This document shows positions 52,818 to 61,749 of a stretch of DNA of 64,000 nucleotides, piece after piece; position 1 is the stretch's first letter; each line of letters starts with the position of its first letter. Under the pieces are notes generated by a model that saw only the letters and a list, made by a program, of their open reading frames with translations, was not told where the DNA came from and ran no database searches. A program made the position numbers and the translations under genes. The stretch covers positions 24,602-88,601 of the forward strand of contig JAMIFV010000013.1 in NCBI GenBank assembly GCA_035906055.1. The letters run 5' to 3'. The stretch is from JAMIFV01 sp035906055. Lineage in GTDB: Bacteria > Pseudomonadota > Alphaproteobacteria > Rickettsiales > JABCZZ01.

Positions 52818-54866
52818 ATGCAGATGAAAAGCGCAAACTCAGCAGTGAAAGTTTCCTCCATGACAGCATCCGAAAATTCGCCCGCAGCAACGCACAGGGA
52901 AATGGCGAACGCCATCCGCGCGCTTTCGATGGACGCGGTGGAAAAGGCGGCTTCGGGCCATCCGGGCATGCCGATGGGCATGGCGGATGTTGCGACCGTG
53001 CTGTTCAGGGAATTCCTGAGTTTTGATCCTAAACATCCTGCGTGGCCCAACCGTGACCGTTTCGTGCTTTCCGCAGGCCACGGCTCCATGCTCCTGTACT
53101 CGCTGCTCTACCTCACCGGCTATGAAGATATGAGCATTGAGGACATCAAACATTTCCGTCAGATGGGCGCAAAGACCGCAGGCCATCCAGAATTCGGCCA
53201 TGCTTGCGGCATCGAAACCACCACGGGGCCGCTGGGGCAGGGCATCACCAACGCGGTAGGCATGGCGCTGGCTGAGCGCATGATGGCGGCGCGTTTCGGT
53301 GATGACACGGTGAACCATTATACCTATGCCATCGCAGGCGACGGCTGCCTGCAGGAAGGCATCTCGCAGGAAGCGATCACGCTCGCGGGACATCTGAAGC
53401 TGAACAGGCTCATCGTGTTGTGGGACGATAACCAGATCACTATCGACGGCCCCACGAGCCTTTCCACTTCGGAAGACACGCTCATGCGTTTCACGGCGGC
53501 GGGCTGGGTGACCGACGCCATCAACGGCCATGACGAAGCGGCTGTCCGTGCAGCGCTCGCACGCGCCAAAACATCGGACAAGCCCGTGCTCATCGCCTGC
53601 CGCACCACGATCGGTTACGGCGCGCCGAATAAATCCGGCAAGGCGGCCTGTCACGGCTCGCCGCTGGGCGCAGAAGAAATCAAGGGGGCACGCGCGGCGC
53701 TGGGCTGGGAGCATGCGCCGTTCGAAGTGCCTGAGCATGTGCTGGGTAGCTGGCGTGCGGCGGGTGCGCGCGGCGCAGAGGCGTACGCGCAATGGTCGAA
53801 GAAGCCCGGCAGCGGCAACGCGGAATTCACGCGCCTGATGTCGGGTGAACTGCCCGAAGGCTGGCAGGAGGCGTTCGAGACTTTCAAGAAGGCTCTGGCC
53901 GAAAAGAAGCCAACCGAAGCGACGCGCAAATCGTCTGAAGGCATCTTAGAGATACTCAATCCGCTGATCCCGGAAATGATCGGCGGTTCGGCGGATCTCA
54001 CCGGCTCCAACAACACCAAGACCAAAACGCTCACCGTAGTAAGTGCGGCTGACTATAAAGGCCGCTATGTGAATTACGGCATCCGCGAACATGCGATGGG
54101 CGCGGTGATGAACGGCATGGCGCTATATGGCGGCTTCATTCCTTACGGTGGCACGTTCCTCGTATTCTCTGATTACTGCCGTCCGGCAATCCGCCTTGCA
54201 GCGCTTATGGGTATCCGCGTGATCTTCGTGATGACGCATGACTCCATCGGCGTGGGTGAAGACGGCCCGACGCATCAGCCCGTGGAGCATGTGGCGTCGC
54301 TTCGCGCCATTCCCAACCTGAATGTGTTCCGCCCGTGCGACGCCACGGAAACAGCGGAATGCTGGGCGCTTTCCATCACCACGCGCAATGCGCCGTCGCT
54401 GCTGTGCCTCACGCGCCAGAACCTGCCCGCACTGCGCACGGAATATGTGAAAGAGAATTTATGTGCGAGAGGCGGGTATGTGTTGAGTCAGCATCTGATA
54501 GATGACAAAGTGCCTGTAACCATAATTGCCAGCGGTTCCGAAGTGTCGCTGGCTGTGGAAGCGCAGAAGCAGCTTGCTGCCAAGGGCATCGCAGCCAAAG
54601 TGGTTTCCATGCCGTGCTGGGAACTGTTCGACGCGCAGCCCGAAAGCTACCGCAGGGAAGTGCTTGGCAGTGGCGTGAAACTGGCGATAGAAGCGGGCAT
54701 CCGTTTCGGCTGGGATAAGTATATCGGCTCTGACGGACTCTTCATCGGCATGCAGGGTTTTGGCGCGTCAGGCCCGGCGCCGCAGCTTTACAAGAAGTTC
54801 GGCATCACGGCGGAAGCGGTGGTGCAGGCGGTGGAGCAGAAGGTAAAAAAGCTTTTACAACAGTGA
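52818..54866 (+). CDS. tkt: Transketolase
   Basis: Transketolase moves two-carbon units in the pentose phosphate pathway and makes sedoheptulose 7-phosphate, the GmhA substrate. The 682-residue protein has MDAVEKAASGHPGMPMGMAD (about residues 31-50), the ThDP motif GDGCLQEGISQEA, VNYGIREHAMG with the catalytic Glu, and DSIGVGEDGPTHQP. The ATG at 52818 follows GAGGA; the frame is open upstream without a site. Confidence 0.95.
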   Translation: MQMKSANSAVKVSSMTASENSPAATHREMANAIRALSMDAVEKAASGHPGMPMGMADVATVLFREFLSFDPKHPAWPNRDRFVLSAGHGSMLLYSLLYLTGYEDMSIEDIKHFRQMGAKTAGHPEFGHACGIETTTGPLGQGITNAVGMALAERMMAARFGDDTVNHYTYAIAGDGCLQEGISQEAITLAGHLKLNRLIVLWDDNQITIDGPTSLSTSEDTLMRFTAAGWVTDAINGHDEAAVRAALARAKTSDKPVLIACRTTIGYGAPNKSGKAACHGSPLGAEEIKGARAALGWEHAPFEVPEHVLGSWRAAGARGAEAYAQWSKKPGSGNAEFTRLMSGELPEGWQEAFETFKKALAEKKPTEATRKSSEGILEILNPLIPEMIGGSADLTGSNNTKTKTLTVVSAADYKGRYVNYGIREHAMGAVMNGMALYGGFIPYGGTFLVFSDYCRPAIRLAALMGIRVIFVMTHDSIGVGEDGPTHQPVEHVASLRAIPNLNVFRPCDATETAECWALSITTRNAPSLLCLTRQNLPALRTEYVKENLCARGGYVLSQHLIDDKVPVTIIASGSEVSLAVEAQKQLAAKGIAAKVVSMPCWELFDAQPESYRREVLGSGVKLAIEAGIRFGWDKYIGSDGLFIGMQGFGASGPAPQLYKKFGITAEAVVQAVEQKVKKLLQQ

Positions 54867-54870
54867 CGCG

Positions 54871-54929
54871 CTCGGGCTTGACCCGAGGGTCTATCTGGAT
54901 ACTCGGGTCACGCCTGCGACGGCCCGAGT
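54871..54929. repeat. Family-C short palindromes after tkt
   Basis: CTCGGGCTTGACCCGAG and ACTCGGGTCACGCCTGCGAC followed by GGCCCGAGT form two hairpins, with CCCGAGTACGTCAAT at the end. A related GGGTCAGGCCCGAGTGCGTC lies at 55254 on the far side of the GIY-YIG gene. Confidence 0.65.
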
Positions 54930-54942
54930 ACGTCAATGCTAT

Positions 54943-55240
54943 ATGGGTAAGGCTATGTACTATGTTTACATACTGGCCAATAAAAAGAATGGCACGCTTT
55001 ACGTCGGCTCCACCAATGAGCTAATACGCCGGATATGGGAACATAAAAACGATATAGTCAAAGGGTTTACCCAGAAATACCGTGTGCATCAATTGATCTA
55101 TTTTGAGCAGTATGACGATATTAGGCTTGCTAATCAGCGCGAAGCCAATATTAAACACTGGTATCGTAAGTGGAAACTGTGACCTCATAGAGGGTATGAA
55201 CCCTGAGTGGAAAGACCTTTACGAAGAAGTATGTATTTGA
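54943..55240 (+). pseudogene. GIY-YIG nuclease domain protein, frameshifted
   Basis: The first 79 residues carry the GIY-YIG fold: MYYVYILANKKNGTLYVGST (from the ATG at 54955), a catalytic Arg in ELIRRIWEHK, and REANIKHWYRKWKL. A stop at 55180-55182 then ends it. Removing one T at 55180 restores the usual tail DLIEGMNPEWKDLYEEVCI up to 55240. So this is a one-base insertion, an assembly error or a recent pseudogene. It is flanked by similar palindromes, as if inserted as a unit between tkt and gap. Confidence 0.8.
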
Positions 55241-55243
55241 CAG

Positions 55244-55275
55244 CTGGACATTCGGGTCAGGCCCGAGTGCGTCAG
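55244..55275. repeat. Family-C palindrome before gap
   Basis: TTCGGGTCAGGCCCGAGTGC ends in CGTCAG and matches the repeat after tkt at 54915-54935 in most positions. It lies just downstream of the GIY-YIG gene. Confidence 0.6.
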
Positions 55276-55293
55276 TAGATAGAGTGAAGAAAT

Positions 55294-56283
55294 ATGACCA
55301 TAAAAATTGCAATTAACGGATTGGGCCGCATTGGCCGCTGTGTAATCAGGGCGCTGGTGGAAACAGGCCGTAAAGATATTGAGATCGTGGCGATCAATGG
55401 CCCGGCTCCCATTGAGACTCACCTGCATCTGCTCAAATATGACTCCGTGCACGGCCCCTTCCGTGGCGAAGTAAAAGCGGTGAATGGTGGTATTGATGTG
55501 GGGCGCGGCGTGATGCGCCTGACGCATGAAAAAGATGTAAACAAGCTCGACTGGAGCGGTGTGGACGTGGTGCTGGAATGTTCCGGCAAGTTCACCATGC
55601 GCGCCGACGCCGCGCAGCATCTGGCGCGTGGCGCTAAAAAGGTGCTTATCTCTGCGCCCTCACCCGATGCGGATGCGATGATCGTGTATGGCGTGAATAA
55701 CGATGCGCTCAAGAAAGAACATACGGTGGTTTCCGTAGGCTCCTGCACCACGAACTGCCTTGCCCCTGTGGCCAAAGTGCTTAATGACGCATTCGGCATC
55801 GAGCGCGGTTACATGACCACGATCCACTCCTACACCGGCGACCAGAACCTTGTGGATGGCAGCCATAAAGATTTGCGCCGCGCGCGTGCCGCCGCCATGG
55901 CGATGGTGCCCACCTCCACCGGCGCTGCCAAGGCGATCGGCCTTGTGCTGCCCGCGCTTGACGGCAAGCTCTCCGGCACGTCCATCCGCGTTCCTACTCC
56001 CAATGTGTCACTCGTCGACCTGACCTTCGACGCAGGCAAAGACGCGACCAGGGAAGCCATCAACGAAGCGATTGCGAAAGCGGCGAACGGCCCCATGAAA
56101 GGCGTGCTGGCCGTGTGCGACGAGCCGCTTGTATCACTCGATTTCAACCACCACCCGGCAAGCTCCATCTTCGATATCACCGGCACTTCGGTGGTGGATA
56201 AGCGTTTCTGCCGCGTGGCATCGTGGTATGATAATGAGTGGGGCTTCTCCTGCCGCATGCTTGACGTGACGGCGATTTTGTAA
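55294..56283 (+). CDS. gap: Glyceraldehyde-3-phosphate dehydrogenase
   Basis: GapDH oxidises glyceraldehyde 3-phosphate in glycolysis. The 329-residue protein has INGLGRIGR (residues 7-15), the catalytic SCTTNC with Cys151, and SYTGDQNLVDGSHKDLRRAR, then VPTPNVSLVDL and WYDNEWGFS. It lies 12 bases before pgk and probably forms an operon with it. Confidence 0.96.
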   Translation: MTIKIAINGLGRIGRCVIRALVETGRKDIEIVAINGPAPIETHLHLLKYDSVHGPFRGEVKAVNGGIDVGRGVMRLTHEKDVNKLDWSGVDVVLECSGKFTMRADAAQHLARGAKKVLISAPSPDADAMIVYGVNNDALKKEHTVVSVGSCTTNCLAPVAKVLNDAFGIERGYMTTIHSYTGDQNLVDGSHKDLRRARAAAMAMVPTSTGAAKAIGLVLPALDGKLSGTSIRVPTPNVSLVDLTFDAGKDATREAINEAIAKAANGPMKGVLAVCDEPLVSLDFNHHPASSIFDITGTSVVDKRFCRVASWYDNEWGFSCRMLDVTAIL

Positions 56284-56295
56284 ATAAGTAGGCGT

Positions 56296-57519
56296 ATGAA
56301 TACCAAACCTGTAAGTCGCAATTTCCTGACGCTGGACGATGTTGACGTCAGCGGAAAACGCGTGGTGGTGCGTATGGACCTCAACGTGCCTATGGTTGGC
56401 GGTCGCGTGACGGATAACACCCGCGTGGTGCGCCTGCTGCCCACGCTGAAGGAACTCATCAGGAAAAAAGCGAAGACCGTTATTCTTTCGCATCTTGGCC
56501 GCCCCAAGGGCGCTTACGTGCCCGATCTTTCGCTTGCCCCCATCGTGGATGCGCTTTCACAGGCGCTTGCTATGCCGGTTAAATTCGGTGTGGACTGCGT
56601 GGGTGCGGAAGCGGAAAAAGCCGTGGCGGGACTCAAAACCGGCGAAGTGATATTGCTGGAGAACATCCGCTTCCATGCAGGCGAAGAAAAGAACGATGCT
56701 GAATTCGCCAGGCAGCTGGCTGCGCACGGCGATATTTTTGTGAATGACGCTTTTTCCTGCTCACACCGCGCGCATGCGTCCACCGTTGGCATCACGCAGT
56801 ACCTGCCGTTCGTGGCAGGCAGGCTCATGGAAGAAGAACTGCATAACATTGAAACCTACCTTACCCAGCCCGAACGCCCGTTCACGGCGGTGGTGGGCGG
56901 CTCCAAGGTTTCCACCAAGCTGGCGTTGCTGGAAAGCCTCGTCGCCAGGGTGGATAACCTGATTATCGGCGGCGCGATGGCCAACACGTTCCTGCTGGCG
57001 GACGGCTGCAAGGTGGGCGCGTCGCTTTGCGAGCCTGATCTTAAGGATACCGCCAGGCGCATCCGTGCCAGGGCAAAAGAGAAGGGCTGCACCATTCACC
57101 TGCCGGTGGATGTGATGGCAACCACGCAGTTCGCCGCTCATGCGCCGGGCACGGTGGTGCCGGTGGATAAAGTGCCAGCGGATTGCATGATGCTGGATGT
57201 GGGACCGGAGTCGCTGCAACAGTTCAGTGATGTTATCCGCGCGTCGCGCACGGTGATATGGAACGGCCCGCTCGGCGCATTCGAGACCAGCCCGTTCGAT
57301 GCCGCCACCATCATGCTGGCGCGTGTTGCTGCCCGCCAGACGGCGGAAGGCAAGCTTAAGAGCATTGCAGGGGGCGGGGATACAGTATCAGCACTGCGCC
57401 ATGCAGGCCTTGCGGAACAGTTCAGCTATCTTTCCACCGCAGGCGGCGCGTTCCTTGAGTGGCTGGAAGGTAAACCCCTTCCCGGAGTGCTGGCACTTCA
57501 GACGAAGAAGGCGGCTTAG
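56296..57519 (+). CDS. pgk: Phosphoglycerate kinase
   Basis: PGK makes ATP from 1,3-bisphosphoglycerate. The 407-residue protein has VVVRMDLNVPM (about residues 20-30), SHLGRPKG, NDAFSCSHRAHAST, VGGSKVSTKL and the C-terminal SIAGGGDTVSALRH (about 355-368). Length and motifs are standard. It ends directly at a family-B repeat. Confidence 0.96.
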   Translation: MNTKPVSRNFLTLDDVDVSGKRVVVRMDLNVPMVGGRVTDNTRVVRLLPTLKELIRKKAKTVILSHLGRPKGAYVPDLSLAPIVDALSQALAMPVKFGVDCVGAEAEKAVAGLKTGEVILLENIRFHAGEEKNDAEFARQLAAHGDIFVNDAFSCSHRAHASTVGITQYLPFVAGRLMEEELHNIETYLTQPERPFTAVVGGSKVSTKLALLESLVARVDNLIIGGAMANTFLLADGCKVGASLCEPDLKDTARRIRARAKEKGCTIHLPVDVMATTQFAAHAPGTVVPVDKVPADCMMLDVGPESLQQFSDVIRASRTVIWNGPLGAFETSPFDAATIMLARVAARQTAEGKLKSIAGGGDTVSALRHAGLAEQFSYLSTAGGAFLEWLEGKPLPGVLALQTKKAA

Positions 57520-57713
57520 AGCACTTTCCATTTAATCGTTCGCGTTCCCCGGCCTTCGCCGGGGCTAAAGGTTCACATCCATCGGTCTCGGTGTGCTCAT
57601 GTGACTCACGCGTACACTCCGCGCACCTCGCCTCGGCTGCCTAGCGAACAATTAAAGCGAAAACGCTCTAGAACCTGTTGAGACTGACCCCTGGCGAGAT
57701 TATGAACAGGTTC
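57519..57713. repeat. Family-B long inverted-repeat element, copy 3, with adjoining inverted repeat
   Basis: A 25-base left arm overlapping the pgk stop pairs with the right arm ending at 57668 (TTTAATcGTTCGC against GCGAACaATTAAA). The interior has CGCGCACCTCGCCTCGGCTG, identical to a stretch in copy 1. A smaller GAACCTGTT / AACAGGTTC repeat (57671-57713) adjoins it, the unit left as a remnant at 3.6 kb. Confidence 0.75.
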
Positions 57714-57746
57714 CAGGCGCAGGACTCATTAAACGTAAACTTTCTT

Positions 57747-57925
57747 TTCCTCTCCCCCTTGAGGGAGAGGACGCGTTTGCCTTGGGTTTAGCTGCTTTAG
57801 CTAAGCCCTTAGGCAAACCGAGGTGAGGGGGCACGTGTTTAAATTCACCCTCACCCGGCTCCGGCTAAGCTGCTATGCAGCAAAGCCTGCGCAACCCTCG
57901 CCCGCTTTGCAGGAGAGGGGAATTT
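57747..57925. repeat. Family-D structured repeat
   Basis: CCTCTCCCCCTTGAGGGAGA with GG forms a hairpin. It is followed by a long imperfect hairpin (GTTTGCCT...GGTTTAGCT-gcttt-AGCTAAGCC...AGGCAAAC), then CGAGGTGAGGGGG and its partner CACCCTCACCCGGCTCCGGC. Similar Cctctccc..gaggtgaggg repeats are common between genes in Alphaproteobacteria. Together with the family-B element it fills the 419-base gap after pgk. Confidence 0.6.
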
Positions 57926-57938
57926 ATGAGTCCTGACC

Positions 57939-58886
57939 CTAGGACAGGCCGCTGTAGGTGGTATTATCTTCCCTATTCAATTTATTGGTAAAGTTACCTT
58001 TAGTCGGGGGCTTATCAGGAAGAAGATAAGCACTGTGTATCTTCGCGCTCGGAGTTTGATATGAGCGCATCAGACGCGCATTGCCCACTGTCGAAGGAAT
58101 ATTCTGCGGTGGTTTATGCGGGGCATTCTGGCGCTGTTTTTCTTCATGCTCAGAAATGCGCTTGATAAGTTCCTGAATCGTTTCATCATGACGTAATTGT
58201 ATTATCGGGAAAGCAGAACGATTAGCACCTTTTTGGTCAAAAACTATTTCAATATTAGGATTTTTAACTCCCTGACCTGTCATAATAAGAGCACAGCCCA
58301 AGGCGGAAGGCGGGCCTGCTACTGCAAATGCAATAGTACCCAAGGCAGATGCAAGTGTTATGGGCTCATTGTTTTGCGGAAGCGCAGCATAGGGAAGCTT
58401 ATCCAGCGCTTCTACCAACGCCTTGGTTGCTTCTCTGACCTGTTTAGGGGAAGCAGGCGAAGAATTATTCTTGGCAATTGCTTCCGCAGGAAGTTCCGCC
58501 TCCGCCAGATACTTTCTGTTCCTGCGATTGCGCAGATAGTCTAATACCGTTAAAGCAGGTAGTGGTGGATTAGGAATAGGCTTTTCATTCAGTGCAGCAT
58601 GTAATGCGTTCACCGCATGCCGGTTATCAAACACTCGGGGGCGATGACGCTCGACCGGCATTGTTTTCTTCGACTGGAAGGGAGAACTTGCCACAGTAGT
58701 GCTAGGCAGTTGGTCTAGCATCTCGACCAGTCCGCGCTCGATCAATTTATGCCCCCGGCCTTTGAATGTTTTGGGCGCGTAAGGCTCTTGCTTTGCCGGC
58801 TGAGTTTCTGTGTGAGCATCAGGAGTTGCCGAAGGGGACTCGGCAGCAAATGGCATCACTATGGGGGCTGTAAATTCGTTAGACAT
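57939..58886 (-). CDS. Hypothetical protein
   Basis: A 315-residue protein with no recognised family. Proline-rich, likely disordered regions at both ends (about residues 10-75 and 250-315) flank a central helical part (ATKALVEALDKLPYAALP near 148-165) and a hydrophobic, small-residue stretch TLASALGTIAFAVAGPPSAL (about 172-191) that could be a membrane segment or core helix. The first residues are acidic and Pro/Ala-rich, without a signal peptide. It lies between repeats and fbaB and has lower GC than its neighbours. An effector-like or structural protein is possible, but nothing decides this. Confidence 0.6.
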   Translation of the reverse strand: MSNEFTAPIVMPFAAESPSATPDAHTETQPAKQEPYAPKTFKGRGHKLIERGLVEMLDQLPSTTVASSPFQSKKTMPVERHRPRVFDNRHAVNALHAALNEKPIPNPPLPALTVLDYLRNRRNRKYLAEAELPAEAIAKNNSSPASPKQVREATKALVEALDKLPYAALPQNNEPITLASALGTIAFAVAGPPSALGCALIMTGQGVKNPNIEIVFDQKGANRSAFPIIQLRHDETIQELIKRISEHEEKQRQNAPHKPPQNIPSTVGNARLMRSYQTPSAKIHSAYLLPDKPPTKGNFTNKLNREDNTTYSGLS

Positions 58887-59072
58887 ATTTATGGTTTGTT
58901 AAGCTTCTTATTACTTACGTTACCGTTACGATCATATGTATTGCAGAAAAAGCAGAGCAGGCTTGACATATTTCCACATTCATTGAATATCCCGGCCAGA
59001 ATATACCATCCGCCGCACGTTTAGTGTGACAATTTTATGAAATAATACAGGCATTTCCAAAAAGAGGCAAAT

Positions 59073-59996
59073 ATGAAAATAACCCGTAAAGTCAAAGAGA
59101 TATTGAGCTGGTATGAGAGCGATACCCCCGGCGTGAAAGCCAACCTTGCGCGCCTTTTGATGCATGGCCGCCTCGGTGGCACGGGCCGTCTTGTAATTCT
59201 TCCGGTAGATCAGGGCTTTGAGCATGGTCCGGCGCGCAGTTTCGCCCCGAACCCCGATGCTTACGATCCGCATTACCATTTTGAGCTCGCCATCGAAGCA
59301 GGCCTTTCCGGCTATGCCGCCCCGCTGGGAATGCTGGAGTTGGGCGCCGATACGTTTGCAGGCGCTATGCCGTTGATCCTCAAGATGAATTCTTCAAACT
59401 CCCTGACCCCGAAAGACCAGGCTCCCGACCAGTCCGTTACCGCCTCCGTGAAGGACGCGCTGCGCCTTGGCTGCATGGGCATCGGCTTCACCATTTATCC
59501 GGGCTCGCATCACGTCAACGAAATGATGGAAGAAATCAGCGAGCTCTGCCGCGAAGCAAAAGAATACGGCCTTGCCACCGTTATCTGGTCGTATCCGCGC
59601 GGCGGCTTTATCTCCAAGGACGGCGAAACAGCATTCGACATCTGCACCTATGCGGCTCATTTCGCGGCCATGATCGGCGCGCACATCATCAAGGTGAAGC
59701 CGCCCACCGCGCATCTGGAACTGCCGGAAGCCAAGAAGGTGTATGAGAAAGAAAAGATCGACGGTTCCACGCTCGCCAAACGTATCGCGCATGTGAAGCA
59801 GGCGACGTTCGGCGGCAAGCGCATCGTGATTTTCTCCGGCGGCACGACCAAGACGCTCGACGATCTCTACAAGGAAATCCGCGAGATACATGAAGGCGGC
59901 GGCAACGGTTCCATCATTGGCCGCAACACCTTCCAGCGTCCGAAAGCCGAGGCACTGGCCATGCTCGACGAAATCATCAGGATTTATAAGTCCTAG
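59073..59996 (+). CDS. fbaB: Class I fructose-bisphosphate aldolase (FbaB/DhnA type)
   Basis: The enzyme splits fructose 1,6-bisphosphate through a lysine Schiff base. The 307-residue protein has VILPVDQGFEHGPARSF (about residues 41-57), MGIGFTIYPGS, WSYPRGG, HIIKVKPPT with the likely Schiff-base lysine, and VIFSGGTTKT for phosphate binding. AGAGG precedes the ATG. With gap, pgk and tkt it makes a loose glycolysis cluster interrupted by repeats and an unknown gene. Confidence 0.93.
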   Translation: MKITRKVKEILSWYESDTPGVKANLARLLMHGRLGGTGRLVILPVDQGFEHGPARSFAPNPDAYDPHYHFELAIEAGLSGYAAPLGMLELGADTFAGAMPLILKMNSSNSLTPKDQAPDQSVTASVKDALRLGCMGIGFTIYPGSHHVNEMMEEISELCREAKEYGLATVIWSYPRGGFISKDGETAFDICTYAAHFAAMIGAHIIKVKPPTAHLELPEAKKVYEKEKIDGSTLAKRIAHVKQATFGGKRIVIFSGGTTKTLDDLYKEIREIHEGGGNGSIIGRNTFQRPKAEALAMLDEIIRIYKS

Positions 59997-60018
59997 TCTT
60001 TTACCAGAAGTGCTTACA

Positions 60019-60036
60019 GCCTGCTATTCAGCAGGC
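60019..60036 (+). terminator. Possible terminator hairpin after fbaB
   Basis: GCCTGCT-attc-AGCAGGC is a perfect 7-bp stem 22 bases after the fbaB stop. It lacks a clear T run, so termination efficiency is doubtful. Confidence 0.4.
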
Positions 60037-60124
60037 GCAGCGGATGTTTGAGTACGATGCCGGGCGGAAGCGGGCAGTTGCCGGTATGGTTGAGAATCTG
60101 TTCTGACAAACGGAAGGCGGATCT

Positions 60125-61237
60125 ATGACGTTTATACGTAAATTCGCAGTGGGTGTCCTCGTGCTTGCCGTGACAGGCGTGGCCATTGTCGCGGCGGTGG
60201 ACTGGAAAGCTGTCGCCGGGCAGAAGCTTGTCGCCTTGTTGCAGGAGAAGGGTTTTGCCGACGCGCAACTGAAGGTGAAAAGCATAGGCCTTACCTCGGT
60301 GACGCTGGAAGGCATTTCGCTCGGAGGCGCCACGCCGCTCATGCTCGATACCCTCAAAGTGAATTACGCCCTCAAAGAGCTCTGGGATGGACGCCTCAAC
60401 GAGGTGACGCTTTCAGGCATTACGCTTAAATGGGGTGAGGTAACCGCCACCAGCCACGAAACCGCTTTCGTTTCCGTGCCGGATGGAAAGGGCGAATGGA
60501 ACGGCACATGGACGAGTAAAAATATTACGGTTGCCGGGTTGCCCGTGGATGTTCCGGTAACGGAATCGTCAGGTACATGGAACGTCTCTGCGAAGGAGCT
60601 GGTGCTCAAAGGCATATGGGGCAGCGCCGATAAAGCCTATAGTGCAAACTTCACGGTCGGTTACGATCTGGCCGATACAACCGCTTCCGTAATCAGGCTG
60701 CATTCCTTTACCATGCCGTGGAGCGGCGGCAGCATCGCGCTGAAAGACGCCGTGATACCTTTTGCCAAGAAAGCGTACACGCTTAACGTGACGGTGAAGG
60801 GCGTTTCGGTGGATGCGTTGCTGCAGTCCCTCACCGGCAACCGCGCTACGGGAACGGGCGTGGTTTCGGGCAAGGTGCCGGTCACGCTCAGGCCCGATGG
60901 CACGTTCATGCTGCATGCGGGGTCGCTGAAAGCGGAAGCGCCGGGCAGGATCGTGATGCAGCCGGACGCCATACCCGGCGACAACGCGCAGGTGGACGTG
61001 GTGCGCGAGGTAATGAAGGATTTCCATTACAGCGTGCTTTCCGCATCTGTGGATAACGATGCAAAAAACAAGCTGTCCGTCGGGCTTACGGTGGAAGGCA
61101 ATAACCCGGCGGCGTATGATGGCAGGCCGGTCAAATTGAATGTGCATTTGTCGGGCGATGTGCTAGACTTCCTGCACCAAAGTATGATGGTGAATGACCC
61201 GCATAAATTACTCAAACAGGTTGACCATGCGAAATAA
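60125..61237 (+). CDS. ydbH: Short YdbH-like intermembrane lipid-transport protein
   Basis: E. coli YdbH is an AsmA-like protein that, with the lipoprotein YnbE, forms a bridge for phospholipids across the periplasm. This 370-residue protein has an N-terminal membrane helix (about residues 6-25) and then repeated amphipathic beta strands (LTSVTLEGISLGGATPLMLD and further on), ending with VSGKVPVTLRPDGTFMLHAG and SLKAEAPGRIVMQPD, in the style of the YdbH C-terminal domain. It is less than half the E. coli length (879). The call relies strongly on the ynbE and ydbL genes that follow; ynbE overlaps it by 11 bases. Confidence 0.75.
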   Translation: MTFIRKFAVGVLVLAVTGVAIVAAVDWKAVAGQKLVALLQEKGFADAQLKVKSIGLTSVTLEGISLGGATPLMLDTLKVNYALKELWDGRLNEVTLSGITLKWGEVTATSHETAFVSVPDGKGEWNGTWTSKNITVAGLPVDVPVTESSGTWNVSAKELVLKGIWGSADKAYSANFTVGYDLADTTASVIRLHSFTMPWSGGSIALKDAVIPFAKKAYTLNVTVKGVSVDALLQSLTGNRATGTGVVSGKVPVTLRPDGTFMLHAGSLKAEAPGRIVMQPDAIPGDNAQVDVVREVMKDFHYSVLSASVDNDAKNKLSVGLTVEGNNPAAYDGRPVKLNVHLSGDVLDFLHQSMMVNDPHKLLKQVDHAK

Positions 61238-61412
61238 GACCCTTCTTCTCCTGCTGCCCCTCATGATAGTGGCGTGTAATCCCACCGTGAAGGTGGAAGC
61301 GCCGGAAAAACCCATTGAGATCAACCTCAATGTAAAGATCGAGCAGCATGTGAAAGTGTCGATCGAGAAAGACGTGAAACAGGCAATCGCCAAGAACAAG
61401 GATATTTTCTAG
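61227..61412 (+). CDS. ynbE: YnbE-like small lipoprotein
   Basis: A 61-residue lipoprotein, the same length as E. coli YnbE. The signal peptide ends in MIVACNPTVKVEAPEKPIEI with the lipid-modified Cys, followed by INLNVKIEQHVKVSIEKDVK, the alternating strand pattern that is thought to extend the YdbH beta structure at the outer membrane. It overlaps ydbH and is followed by ydbL after 11 bases. Confidence 0.88.
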   Translation: MRNKTLLLLLPLMIVACNPTVKVEAPEKPIEINLNVKIEQHVKVSIEKDVKQAIAKNKDIF

Positions 61413-61423
61413 GAGCGTATATC

Positions 61424-61747
61424 ATGAAAAAATTGCCGCTTATCGCCATGCTGATGACCGCCTGCCTCGCGCTGCCCGTAATGGCGCTCGACCTGCATGG
61501 CGCGCGCGCCAATGGCAGCATTGGTGAAAAGAACGACGGGTACGTCGCCGCATTGCGTCCTTCCGCAGAAGTGAATGCCATAGTGGCTGAGGTGAATGCC
61601 AAGCGCAGCGCCGAGTATGCGCGCATCTCCAAAGAGAACGGCCAGCCGGTGAACGTGGTGGCAAAACTCGCTGCCGGACAGATTGTCGGCGGCCTGCCCG
61701 CTGGCGCTTCCTATCAGGACGGCGGCGGCAACTGGAAAAGCAAATAA
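61424..61747 (+). CDS. ydbL: YdbL-like periplasmic protein (DUF1318)
   Basis: The 107-residue exported protein (E. coli YdbL has 108) has a signal peptide ending near VMA-LDLHGA, then LDLHGARANGSIGEKNDGYV and VNAIVAEVNAKRSAEYARIS, the DUF1318 core. YdbL modulates YdbH-YnbE complex formation in E. coli. AGGAG precedes the ATG. It ends the operon. Confidence 0.88.
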   Translation: MKKLPLIAMLMTACLALPVMALDLHGARANGSIGEKNDGYVAALRPSAEVNAIVAEVNAKRSAEYARISKENGQPVNVVAKLAAGQIVGGLPAGASYQDGGGNWKSK

Positions 61748-61749
61748 AC

